From assembly GCF_007858475.1 (NCBI RefSeq), contig NZ_VIGX01000014.1, positions 36,041-100,040 of the forward strand: a stretch of 64,000 bases of DNA, given 5' to 3'. Below, in pieces: positions 1-8,300 of the stretch. The notes beneath the pieces were generated by a model, which ran no database searches, was not told where the DNA came from, and was given only the letters and a program-made list of their open reading frames with translations. Positions within the stretch are counted from its first letter, which is position 1; each line of letters opens with the position of its first letter. The translations under genes and the position numbers were made by a program. Source of the DNA: Tsukamurella conjunctivitidis (GTDB lineage: Bacteria; Actinomycetota; Actinomycetes; Mycobacteriales; Mycobacteriaceae).

Positions 1-443
1 ACGAGGGCCGCTGGAACTCGGTCATGGCGGTCAACCTCAAGGCGCCGAAGCAGCTGGTCGATGCACTGCTCGCCGAGGACGCCCTGAACGAGGGCGGCGC
101 CGTCGTCGACGTCTCGTCGATCGCCGGCATCGCGGGCAACCGCGGCCAGACCAACTACGGCGCCACCAAGGCCGGCGTCATCGGCCTCGTCGACGCCTAC
201 ACCCCGGTGCTCGCGAAGAAGAACATCACCATCAACGCCGTCGCCCCCGGCTTCATCGAGACCGCCATGACCGCGGCGATCCCGCTGGCCACCCGCCAGG
301 CCGGCCGGCTCATGAACTCGCTGCAGCAGGGCGGCCAGACCGTCGATGTCGCGGAGACCATCGCCTACTTCGCCGCGCCGTCCTCGGCCGCGGTGACCGG
401 CAACGTCGTGCGCGTCTGCGGTCAGAGCCTGCTGGGGGCCTGA
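1..443 (+). CDS. fabG4: 3-oxoacyl-ACP/CoA reductase FabG4 (C-terminal part, 5' end outside window)
   Basis: The reading frame is open from base 3, so the gene starts upstream of the window. The visible part is the C-terminal half of a short-chain dehydrogenase: it has the SSIAG segment with the catalytic serine, then NYGATKAG with the Y-x3-K pair, and a PGFIET loop behind the nucleotide site. The protein reduces a 3-oxoacyl thioester with NAD(P)H. The stop lies 2 bases before the next start, so it is translated together with a MaoC-type dehydratase. The fabG4-htdX pairing is that of M. tuberculosis Rv0242c-Rv0241c, which supports FabG4 (the long two-domain form) over a generic FabG. The N-terminal domain cannot be checked. 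Confidence 0.85.
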   Translation, partial: EGRWNSVMAVNLKAPKQLVDALLAEDALNEGGAVVDVSSIAGIAGNRGQTNYGATKAGVIGLVDAYTPVLAKKNITINAVAPGFIETAMTAAIPLATRQAGRLMNSLQQGGQTVDVAETIAYFAAPSSAAVTGNVVRVCGQSLLGA

Positions 444-445
444 TC

Positions 446-1336
446 ATGGCGACCAAGACCACCGTCCTGCAGGCCCCGCCGTCGAGCCTGTCGGTGCTCA
501 CGCGCGGGCTGCGCGGCATCCTGCCCGTGGTCGGCAAGCAGGGCCCGCTCAAGCCGGAGACCGCGCTGCCGGACCGGACCGTCGAGCTCACCGTCGACGT
601 CGATCCCGCACGGGTCGGCGAGTACTGCGAGGTCGTGGGGCTGAAGAACACCGGCGAGGTACCCGTGATGTACCTCTACGTGCTCTCCTTCCCGCTCATC
701 ATGGACCTGTTCCTCTCGGACGAGTTCCCGGCCGCGGCCGTGGGCTCGGTGCACGTGGAGAACACGATCACGCGCCGCCGCCGCGTGGTGCCCGGCGAAT
801 CGCTGACGCTGCGCACGTCGGTGGGCAACCTGCGGGAGCACCGCAAGGGCATGCTCATCGACTTCACGACGGAGTTCACCGACGCGTCCGGCGCGTCGGT
901 CGCCTCCGAGGTGTCGACGATGCTCATCCAGCAGCGCACGTCGCTGTCGGGTGAGCCCTCGGGGCCCGCTCCCAAGGAGGGCCGCCCGGGCGCCCCCGAC
1001 GCGCTGCTCTCCGTGAACGGCTCGCTGATCCGGCAGTACGCCGGTGTCAGCGGCGACCGGAACCCGATCCACATGTCGCCGCTCGGCGGCAAGGCCTTCG
1101 GCTTCCCGTCGTCGATCGCGCACGGCGCGTGGACCGCCGCCGCGATGCTGCGCGTCGTCGAGGGGCACGTCCCCGACGCGGTGGTGCACCACGTGCGCTT
1201 CGGCAAGCCGGTGATCCTGCCCGCGCGGATCGGGCTGTACGTCGCGCGCGACGAGGCCACCGGCGGCACCGAGATCGTCGCGAAGGACCTCAAGAAGGGC
1301 TTCCCGCACGTGACGGCCACCGTCACGCCGCTGTAA
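446..1336 (+). CDS. htdX: 3-hydroxyacyl-thioester dehydratase HtdX (MaoC hotdog)
   Basis: A 296-residue double-hotdog protein. The N-terminal hotdog (about 20-160) is degenerate. The C-terminal one (about 170-290) has the hydratase-2 motif with YAGVSGDRNPIH followed by GFPSSIAHG, which supplies the catalytic Asp and His. It dehydrates (R)-3-hydroxyacyl-CoA or -ACP, the step after the reductase encoded just upstream. Length and partner match M. tuberculosis HtdX (Rv0241c). The start is fixed by the 2-base gap to fabG4. A long hairpin follows the stop codon, so the operon ends here. Confidence 0.85.
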   Translation: MATKTTVLQAPPSSLSVLTRGLRGILPVVGKQGPLKPETALPDRTVELTVDVDPARVGEYCEVVGLKNTGEVPVMYLYVLSFPLIMDLFLSDEFPAAAVGSVHVENTITRRRRVVPGESLTLRTSVGNLREHRKGMLIDFTTEFTDASGASVASEVSTMLIQQRTSLSGEPSGPAPKEGRPGAPDALLSVNGSLIRQYAGVSGDRNPIHMSPLGGKAFGFPSSIAHGAWTAAAMLRVVEGHVPDAVVHHVRFGKPVILPARIGLYVARDEATGGTEIVAKDLKKGFPHVTATVTPL

Positions 1337-1347
1337 GTCCTGATCTC

Positions 1348-1388
1348 CGACGGTGCCCGCCCGGCTTCGGCCGCGGCGGGCACCGTCG
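1348..1388 (+). terminator. Intrinsic-type hairpin after htdX
   Basis: CGACGGTGCCCGCC (1348-1361) pairs perfectly with GGCGGGCACCGTCG (1375-1388), a 14-bp stem with a 13-nt loop, 12 bases after the htdX stop. There is no U-tract, as is common in high-GC actinobacteria. Confidence 0.6.
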
Positions 1389-1713
1389 TCTCCGGGTGCG
1401 GGCGCGCGGGCCGCGGGGGTGCAGTAGTCGTTCAGAAGAGCCATGCGCGGCACGCACACCCGTCACTGCACGCAGCGGCGCCGACATTCCCGCACTCGGG
1501 CCATGCAGCATCTCGTAGTGTCGATGCATGACGGCAGATCGTGAGGCGCAGCGCAATTGGACCCACGTCGGGTGCGGCCTCGCGGTCTTCCTCGCGCTCG
1601 ACGCCGCGGCGCTCCTCTGGGCCGGAACCTTCCCCGGCGACCCCGACCGACGCGGCTCGGACCAGGGGCATACACCTCTCCGGCCGGTGGTGGGCAAGAA
1701 CTGTCCGACTGAC
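1389..1713. other. Intergenic region between convergent htdX and TetR gene
   Basis: No convincing gene is seen. The frame opening at 1528 (ATG) encodes a short stretch with one hydrophobic segment (GCGLAVFLALDAAALLWAG) but then runs antisense into the TetR gene, so it is not called. At 1443-1457 lies ATGCG-CGGCA-CGCAC, a near-copy of the ATGCG-N5-CGCAT inverted repeats found at 9662-9915. Confidence 0.4.
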
Positions 1714-2310
1714 TCACTCCGGCCGCTCGCCGCGGATGCCGCCCCAGAGGAACGAAGTCATGATCTCGACGGCGCGGTCCAGCTCGACCTTGCCGGTGGC
1801 CAGACGGTCCGCGATCGCCTCGCCGGAGCCGACGAGCGCGACGGCGTAGAGCTCGAAGTCCGTGTCCTCCGGCGCGTACTTGGCGGCCTCGCGGAGCAGC
1901 ACCGCCGTCATCTCGACGACCCGCTCGCGGCTGTTCTCCGAGAGGGCGGCGAAGGCGGCCTGACCGGTGGTCTCCCGGTACATCACACGCCAGGCGTCGC
2001 GGTTCTCGTCGACGTACTTGAGGAAACCCGCGATCACGGACCGCAGGCGCTGCAGCGGCGGCAGGGTGGGGCTGGCGTCGAACTCGATGCTGCGCATGAA
2101 CTTGCCGGCCTCGCGGGTCACGCAGGCCGCGAAGAGCTCGTCCTTGGAGCCGTAGTACAGGTAGAGCATCGGCTTGCTGATCTGCGCCTCACGGGCCACC
2201 GCGTCCATCGACGTCTCGTAGAAGCCGTTGCGCGAGAACACCTTGATGGCGGCGTCCAGCATCTGCTGCTCGCGCACCGCGCGGGGCAAACGCTTCGTAC
2301 CACCGGCCAT
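1714..2310 (-). CDS. TetR/AcrR family transcriptional regulator
   Basis: A 198-residue TetR-type repressor. The N-terminal helix-turn-helix (about 10-60) is clear: LDAAIKVFSRNGFYETSMDAVA followed by SKPMLYLYYGSKDELF. The rest is a helical ligand-binding domain of usual length. It lies directly upstream of, and in the same direction as, the lpqI-like gene, with 79 bases between. This is the position of Rv0238 next to Rv0237 in M. tuberculosis. The ligand and target are unknown. Regulation of the neighbouring lipid-metabolism or LpqI genes is a guess from position. Confidence 0.85.
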   Translation of the reverse strand: MAGGTKRLPRAVREQQMLDAAIKVFSRNGFYETSMDAVAREAQISKPMLYLYYGSKDELFAACVTREAGKFMRSIEFDASPTLPPLQRLRSVIAGFLKYVDENRDAWRVMYRETTGQAAFAALSENSRERVVEMTAVLLREAAKYAPEDTDFELYAVALVGSGEAIADRLATGKVELDRAVEIMTSFLWGGIRGERPE

Positions 2311-2389
2311 CGGCGTCCTCCTTACTCTCGAGTCAGATCCTAGCCCACCAGGTTACCCACAAGTAAGTTACGGCGGAATCGCCCGGATT

Positions 2390-3553
2390 TCAGCAGCGGA
2401 CGGCGTGCTTGGCGCGCGCGACGCGCAGCACCGAGTCGTCGAGCTGCTTCGCGGTGATCCGCTTCGCCTTCACCGAGGCCTCCACAGCATCGATGGCCGC
2501 GCGCAGTTGGTCGGTCGAGATCCACAGTGCCACATCCGCGCCCGCCTCCAGCGACTTCGCGACGGCCTGGGGCACCGAGAACCGGTCGGTGATCGCCTTC
2601 ATGCCGGACAGATCGTCGGTGAAGATCGGCCCGTCGAACCGCTTCGCGCCGTAGCCGGCACCGTCGCGCAGCAACCGCATCGTCGCGGGACTGAGGCTGG
2701 TGGGCAGGCCCGGCTCGGTGAGCCCCGGCACCGTCAGGTGGCCCACCATGACGCCCGCGTCGCCGCTCTCGACGGCGGCGCGGAACGGGATCAGATCCTT
2801 CTGCTTGAGCTGATTCAGGGGCGGCACGCTCACGCCGCCCCGGTGCGAGTCGCCCGACGAGCTGCCGTGCCCCGGGAAGTGCTTGAACACCGGGTAGACG
2901 CCGCCGTCGCGCAGCCCCGCGGCGAAGGCCTGCGAGTACTTGACCACCACCGCGGGGTCGTTCGAGTAGGAACGATCACCGATCACCGAGTCGTCCGGCT
3001 GGGCGGAGACGTCGGCGTCGGGCGCGAAGTCCACCGTGATCCCCATGGACTTGAGCAGCTTGCCGATGCGCGCGCCCTCCGCCCGCGCCTGCGCGACCGT
3101 CTTCGTCTTCGCCAGCTCACGCGCCGAGACGAGGTCCGCGCCGGGCACGCGGGAGACGCGGCCGCCCTCCTCGTCGACGGAGACCATGGCCGGCACCTTC
3201 CCCGCCTTCGCCACGGATTGCAGAGTGCCGCCCGAGAACACCGAACGATCGGTCCAACTGCCGATGAACACGCCGCCCGCGCCCTGCTGGATCGCGCGCC
3301 GGGCGTCGGCGGCGTCCGTCACGCCGACCATGAGCAGCTGCCCGATCTTCTCCCGCACCGAGAGCGTGGCGAGCAGGTCCGATCCGCAGGTCGCCGGCCG
3401 CCCCGGGCCGGACGACGGCGCGGCCGACGCGGTCGCGGACGGGGCCTGCGCGACGGTCGCGGTCGTCGGCGGCGCCTCCGGCGTCGACGGGCCGCACGCG
3501 GCGACCGTGGCCGCCGCGATCGTCAGGATCGTGAGGTTCCGAAACTTCTGCAT
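2390..3553 (-). CDS. lpqI: Lipoprotein beta-N-acetylglucosaminidase LpqI (GH3, NagZ-like)
   Basis: A 387-residue exported lipoprotein. The signal sequence ends in a lipobox (TVAAC, Cys about residue 20), followed by a Pro/Ala/Thr-rich linker (to about 50). A glycoside hydrolase family 3 TIM barrel follows, with the family signature KHFPGHG near residue 225 and a downstream SGDSH segment matching the catalytic loop. GH3 NagZ enzymes release N-acetylglucosamine from muropeptides, and LpqI does this in mycobacterial cell-wall recycling. Position between a TetR gene and aftD copies the Rv0238-Rv0237-Rv0236c order. Confidence 0.88.
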   Translation of the reverse strand: MQKFRNLTILTIAAATVAACGPSTPEAPPTTATVAQAPSATASAAPSSGPGRPATCGSDLLATLSVREKIGQLLMVGVTDAADARRAIQQGAGGVFIGSWTDRSVFSGGTLQSVAKAGKVPAMVSVDEEGGRVSRVPGADLVSARELAKTKTVAQARAEGARIGKLLKSMGITVDFAPDADVSAQPDDSVIGDRSYSNDPAVVVKYSQAFAAGLRDGGVYPVFKHFPGHGSSSGDSHRGGVSVPPLNQLKQKDLIPFRAAVESGDAGVMVGHLTVPGLTEPGLPTSLSPATMRLLRDGAGYGAKRFDGPIFTDDLSGMKAITDRFSVPQAVAKSLEAGADVALWISTDQLRAAIDAVEASVKAKRITAKQLDDSVLRVARAKHAVRC

Positions 3554-3580
3554 CGCGGCCAGTCTGTCAGATCGCGCCGG

Positions 3581-4504
3581 CTACCGGGCCAGTCGAAGCA
3601 GCTTGCCGGTCAGCGTGGTCGCGTACATCGCCGCGCCGTCCCAGCCGGGACCGCGCCCGAAGCGCACCGACGTCACACCCCGGTGACCAGTGGCGATCGT
3701 GCACTGTGCGCCCGTCTCCGGGACGAGCCGCACGACCGTGCCGGGCAGGTCCAGCGCGGCGTAGACGGCACCGTCGGGCCCGACGGTCAGGTCGTCGGCG
3801 AAGTGCGCGGGGCCGAACCCGGGGACCTCGTAGCGGCGCGGCCGGTCGGGGCGAGCGGGATCGATCGCGTAGAGCCGCGTGGTCGCGGTGGTGGCCGTCG
3901 AGGCCCACAGCCGGCCCGACGCGCCGTCGAACCAGAGGCCGTTGACGGGCTCGCCGCGCAGCGCGAAGGGCACGGGCGCGCCGCCGGGCGCGGTCGCGAC
4001 GATCCCCTGCCGCGGCCCGAGGACGGTGCTGGTCACGGCACGCCCGTCGGGCAGGAGCGCCAGGCCGTTCGGCATGGTCAGGCCCGCGGCGACGGTGCGG
4101 GCCGCACCGGTGGACGGGTCGACCACCGCCACCGTGCCGTCCGTTCTCCCTAGTAGTCCCGACGGTGCGCTGTTCGCGGTGGTCACGTGCACGGCGCCCT
4201 CGCGCACGACGATCCCTCCGGGGTTCGGCAGGTCGACGACGGTGCGCAGCGAGCCGGGGTCGGTCCCCGCGAGCAGACTCCCCTTCCCGGTCACCGGGTT
4301 CTGTCGGGAGAGGTAGACGGTGCCGACACCGTCGAAGGCGAGGTTCTCCAGCGCACCCATCCCGGACCGGAGGACCGTCGTGCGCCACCCCGCACAGGCC
4401 GGGTCCGACGGTGCCGCCGTGGCCGGGGCCGGGGCGACGGACAGAGCGCCGATCGCGGCGGCGGTAACGGCGACGGGACGGAGCAGGGCGCGGCTTCTTC
4501 GCAT
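3581..4504 (-). CDS. Secreted SMP-30/gluconolactonase-like beta-propeller (ScyD/ScyE type)
   Basis: A 307-residue protein with an N-terminal signal peptide (Arg-rich start, hydrophobic core, Ala-x-Ala site near residue 30). The mature part is a six-bladed propeller of the NHL/SMP-30 class: repeated segments such as MGALENLAFDGVGTVYL, MPNGLALLPDGRAV, VNGLWFDGASGRLW and ADDLTVGPDGAVYAAL. Two cysteines (CAGW near the N-terminus and AQC near 280) may form a disulphide. No enzymatic residues can be assigned with confidence. It is convergent with nothing and divergent from the usp gene. Confidence 0.7.
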   Translation of the reverse strand: MRRSRALLRPVAVTAAAIGALSVAPAPATAAPSDPACAGWRTTVLRSGMGALENLAFDGVGTVYLSRQNPVTGKGSLLAGTDPGSLRTVVDLPNPGGIVVREGAVHVTTANSAPSGLLGRTDGTVAVVDPSTGAARTVAAGLTMPNGLALLPDGRAVTSTVLGPRQGIVATAPGGAPVPFALRGEPVNGLWFDGASGRLWASTATTATTRLYAIDPARPDRPRRYEVPGFGPAHFADDLTVGPDGAVYAALDLPGTVVRLVPETGAQCTIATGHRGVTSVRFGRGPGWDGAAMYATTLTGKLLRLAR

Positions 4505-4574
4505 GCGCGCAGTGTTGCAGGCGCGCGAAAACCAGCCCGGGTGCGCGTCCGCACGCCGCCGGACACGCCCGGAC

Positions 4575-4609
4575 TTGCATCTTGCAACCGTCTCGTTTCG
4601 GCGTAGCCT
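4575..4609 (+). promoter_or_regulatory. Probable promoter of the universal stress gene with overlapping inverted repeat
   Basis: TTGCAA (4582-4587) and TAGCCT (4604-4609) are separated by 16 bases and resemble a primary-sigma -35/-10 pair upstream of the start at 4648. A 5-3-5 inverted repeat TTGCA-TCT-TGCAA (4575-4587) overlaps the -35 and could be an operator. Confidence 0.4.
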
Positions 4610-4647
4610 GGAGGCATCAGGTAACCGTGAAGATCGAGGTGATCCGC

Positions 4648-5148
4648 ATGAGTGTCCCCGTCAAGGTTCTGATCGCGTACGACGGTTCCGAGTCCTCCCA
4701 GCGCGCCGTCAAGTACGCCAGCAAGGTGCTCGCGCAAGGACGCGACGCCGAGGCGATCGTCGTCACCGCGTGGGAGTCCACGATCCATCAGGCCGCTCGC
4801 CTGTCCGCGATGTCCGGCGTGGCCGGCGCCGGCGCGGCCGAGACCGCGCTGACCCGCGAGAGCGACGTCGTGCACGCCGAGGCGAAGAAGACCAACCAGC
4901 AGGGTGTCGACCTGGCGGCCGCCGCGGGATTCAGCGCGCACGGCGAGCTCATCGAGGTCTCCACCACGGTGTGGACCGCGCTCATCGCCGCGTCCGACAC
5001 CTTCGATGTGGACGTCATCGTCTCCGGCAGCCGCGGGATCTCGGGCATCAAGGCGCTGTGGCATTCGTCCGTATCGGAGCACGTGCTCCGCGGCTGCAAG
5101 CGGCCGGTCATGATCGTGCCGTCCGGCTGCGCCGAGCTGGACCTGTAG
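4648..5148 (+). CDS. Universal stress protein (UspA family)
   Basis: A 166-residue single-domain Usp. It begins with the family pattern VKVLIAYDGSESSQRAV, and the C-terminal part has VSGSRGISGIKALWHSSVSEHVL. The latter is a variant of the ATP-binding G-x2-G-x9-G-S motif, so nucleotide binding is plausible. The start at 4648 is chosen because GAGGTGATCC sits just before it. An in-frame start 22 codons upstream lacks such a site and overlaps the promoter. The gene is monocistronic or co-transcribed with the small gene 10 bases downstream. Confidence 0.85.
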   Translation: MSVPVKVLIAYDGSESSQRAVKYASKVLAQGRDAEAIVVTAWESTIHQAARLSAMSGVAGAGAAETALTRESDVVHAEAKKTNQQGVDLAAAAGFSAHGELIEVSTTVWTALIAASDTFDVDVIVSGSRGISGIKALWHSSVSEHVLRGCKRPVMIVPSGCAELDL

Positions 5149-5158
5149 ACTTTCCCGC

Positions 5159-5359
5159 ATGGACCGCACCTCGATCATCGCCAGCGCCACCGCCGCGCTC
5201 GCCGGCATCGTCGTCGCCGTGGCCCTCGCACTGGTGAGCGGCGCGGCCGTCGCGCAGACGACCCCCTCCTCCGAGGTCACCGCCGTGAACCCCGACAAGG
5301 GCTTCCTGCAGGGCTCGTCGAACTACGGCGAGCGCGACGACTCGGGTGCCAACAAGTAG
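5159..5359 (+). CDS. Small secreted/membrane protein, DUF2613 family (Rv0236A-like)
   Basis: A 66-residue protein with one hydrophobic segment (about 8-32) ending in GAAVAQ, either an uncleaved anchor or a signal peptide, and a short polar tail with NPDKGFLQGSSNYG. Size, sequence style and position immediately before aftD match the DUF2613 small protein Rv0236A. Its 3' end overlaps the GTG start of aftD by 14 bases, so the two are translationally coupled. Its function is unknown. An accessory role to AftD is inferred from the conserved pairing. Confidence 0.75.
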   Translation: MDRTSIIASATAALAGIVVAVALALVSGAAVAQTTPSSEVTAVNPDKGFLQGSSNYGERDDSGANK

Positions 5360-8300
5360 CCCGCACTTCTCCGACGAACCCCTGACCCGCCGCGCAGGCG
5401 CGTGGGCGTTCGTCGCCCTGCTCGCGCTGAGCTTCCTCAGCGCGCCCGGCAAGGTCGTCGCCGACACCAAGCTCGACCTCACGGCGAACCCGATCGGCTT
5501 CCTCGCCCGCGCGGCCAACGTCTGGTCCAGCCAGTCCCCGCTCGGCCAGGTGCAGAACCAGGCCTACGGATACTTCTTCCCGCACGGCGCCTTCTTCGCG
5601 CTCGGCCAGTTCCTGCACGTCCCGCCGTGGATCACGCAGCGCCTGTGGTGGGCACTGCTCCTGTTCGCGGGCTTCTGGGGGATCATCCGGCTCACCGAGG
5701 CACTGCGCACCGGGTCCCGCGGCAGCCGCGTGGTGGCCGCCGCCGCGTTCGTGCTGGCGCCACAGGTGCTCACGACGCTGGGCGCCATCAGCTCCGAGAC
5801 CGCACCGGTGATGCTGGCGCCGTGGGTGCTGTTGCCCCTGGTGCAGCTGCTGCAGGGCGCGGACGTGCCGCTGCGGAACCTCGCCGCGCGGTCGGCGGTC
5901 GCGGTCGCCCTGATGGGCGCGGTGAACGCCGTGGCCACGGGCTTCGCGTGCGCGGTCGCCGCGCTGTGGTGGCTGCTGCATGCGCGCGTCGGCGCCGGGA
6001 CGAGGCGGTTCTGGACGTTCAGCGCCTGGTGGGCGGTGTGCGTGGCGCTCGCGACCACCTGGTGGATCGTGCCGCTGCTCATCATGGGCCGCGTCAGCCC
6101 GCCCTTCCTCGAGTTCATCGAGTCCTCCCGCGCGACCACGCAGTGGGCGTCGCTCCCCGAGGTGCTGCGCGGCACCACGTCGTGGAGCCCGTTCATCTCC
6201 GACGAGCGCGGCGCCGGCGCCATGCTCACCACCTCCCCCGCGGCCGTCGTGGTCACCGGGCTGGTCGCCTGCGCTGGAATCGCCGGGCTCACCATGCGCC
6301 GCATGCCGAAGCGCGGAGTCTGGGCGACGGTGCTGCTCGTCGGGTTGGCGGGGATCGGCGCGGGCTACGCGAGCGGCCTCGGCTCCCCCTTCGCGGAGCC
6401 GGTGCGGGTGTTCCTGGACAGCGTCGGCGCGCCCCTGCGCAACGTCTACAAGCTCGAGCCCTTCCTCCGGTTGCCGCTGGTCCTGGGCCTGGCGCACCTG
6501 CTGGCCCGCGCGCCGCTGCCCGGCACCGTCGACCTGCGGCGCGTGCGGCGGGCGCTGGCGCACCCCGAGAACGACCGGCTCGCGGCCGGGGCGCTCGCCG
6601 TCGTGGTGGTGCTCGCACTCGCGGGCGGCATGGCCTGGACGGGCAAACTCTCGCCCCGCGGCCCCTACGACCGGATCCCCGACTACTGGTCGCAGGCCGC
6701 GGACTGGCTGTCCGCCCACGCTGCCGGGACCGCCCCCGGCCAGGCCCGCGCCGAGCGCGCCCTGGTGGTGCCGGGCGCGCCCTTCGGTGCGCAGCTGTGG
6801 GGACTCACGCGCGACGAGCCCATCCAGCCCCTCGCCGAGACGCCGTGGGCCGTGCGCGACGCGATCCCGCTCAACCCGCCCGGCGCCATCCGAGCCCTCG
6901 ATTCGGTGCAGCGCCTGTTCAGCGCGGGCACCCCGTCGGCGGGCCTGGCCGCGACGCTGCGCCGCCAGGGCATCTCCTATCTCGTGCTGCGCGCGGACCT
7001 CGACCCCGGTACGTCGCGCTCCGCCCGGCCCGCGCTGGCGCGCGCGGCGATCACCGGTTCCCCCGGGATCAGCGAGGTCGCGCGCTTCGGTCCCGACATC
7101 GCGCCGCCGACCGTCGAGAAGGTGGTCGTCGACTCGGGGCTGCGGCCGCCGCTGCCGGCCATCACGATCTACCGGGTCGACGGTGCCGCCCCCACCGGTC
7201 CGTACGTCGCGGACCTGGCGGCGATGCCGCGCGTCGCGGGCGGGCCGGAGTCGCTGCTGGGGCTGCAGGCGGACGCCGCCGCGGCCGGCCGGCGCGAGCT
7301 CGGGGCGGCGCTGCTCGCCTCGGACGCCGAGGCGGCGGGCCTGCCCGACGGTCCGCTCATCGTCACCGACACCCCCAAGCGGCGCGAGACCGATTACGGC
7401 CGCGTCGACGACCACAGCTCCGCGATCCGCACCGCGGACGATCCGCGCCGCACCCTCAACCGCCTGCCCGACTACCCCGCGGCGGGCCTGGTCGACGGCC
7501 AGTGGGACGGCGCGACGGTCTCGGCGTCGAGCTCGGCCGCCGATGCCACGCAGCTCGGCACCGTCCTGCCCGGCGCGGGGACGGCCGCCGCGGTGGACGG
7601 CGACAAGAACACCGCGTGGGTCTCGTCGGGCCTCGACCACGCGATCAACCAGTGGCTGCAGTTCACCCTCCCCGAGGCCCGCGAGGACCTGTCGGTGACG
7701 GTGACCGTCGGCCGGGCGCTGGGCCCCGCTGTGACGCGCCTGCTCATCACCACGGAGGCCGGCTCCGTCTACTCCGACCCGGTCACCGCGGGCACCCCGA
7801 TCACGCTGGTCGCCCCGTCGGAGCCGACCCGATGGGTACGGATCACCGCCGCCGAGACCGCGGACCGCTCGTGGGGCAACCAGTTCGCGATCACCGAGGC
7901 CGAGCTCGCGGACACCCGCACCGGACGGGCCGTCCCCGCGCGGCACGACGTCGCGCTGCCCGCGACCGGGCCGGCGCAGCGCTGGGTCTTCGGACAGGAC
8001 ACGATGGGCCGCTCGGGCTGCGTCGTCACGCCCGGCCCGAACGGCGCGCCGGGGCCCGTGCAGTGCGCCGACATCGCGATCGGGCCGGAGGAGCCCGGGC
8101 CGCTGCGACGCACCGTCGACGGCCCGGGCGCACCCGCGGTGACACCGTCGCTGACGGTGCGAGCGCGCCCCGGCCAAGCACTGTCGGCCCTGCTCGGGGC
8201 GCCGGGCGCGCCGTCGGCGTTCGCGGAGTCGGCGGTCGGCGACGGCCGGGCGAGTTCCGCGGCCGCCGTCGACGGCGACCCGAACACCGTGTGGTCGGCC

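Noticed and set aside
1528-2343. A plus-strand gene starting with a hydrophobic segment
   Set aside because: Most of it runs antisense through the TetR gene, and no good ribosome site precedes it.
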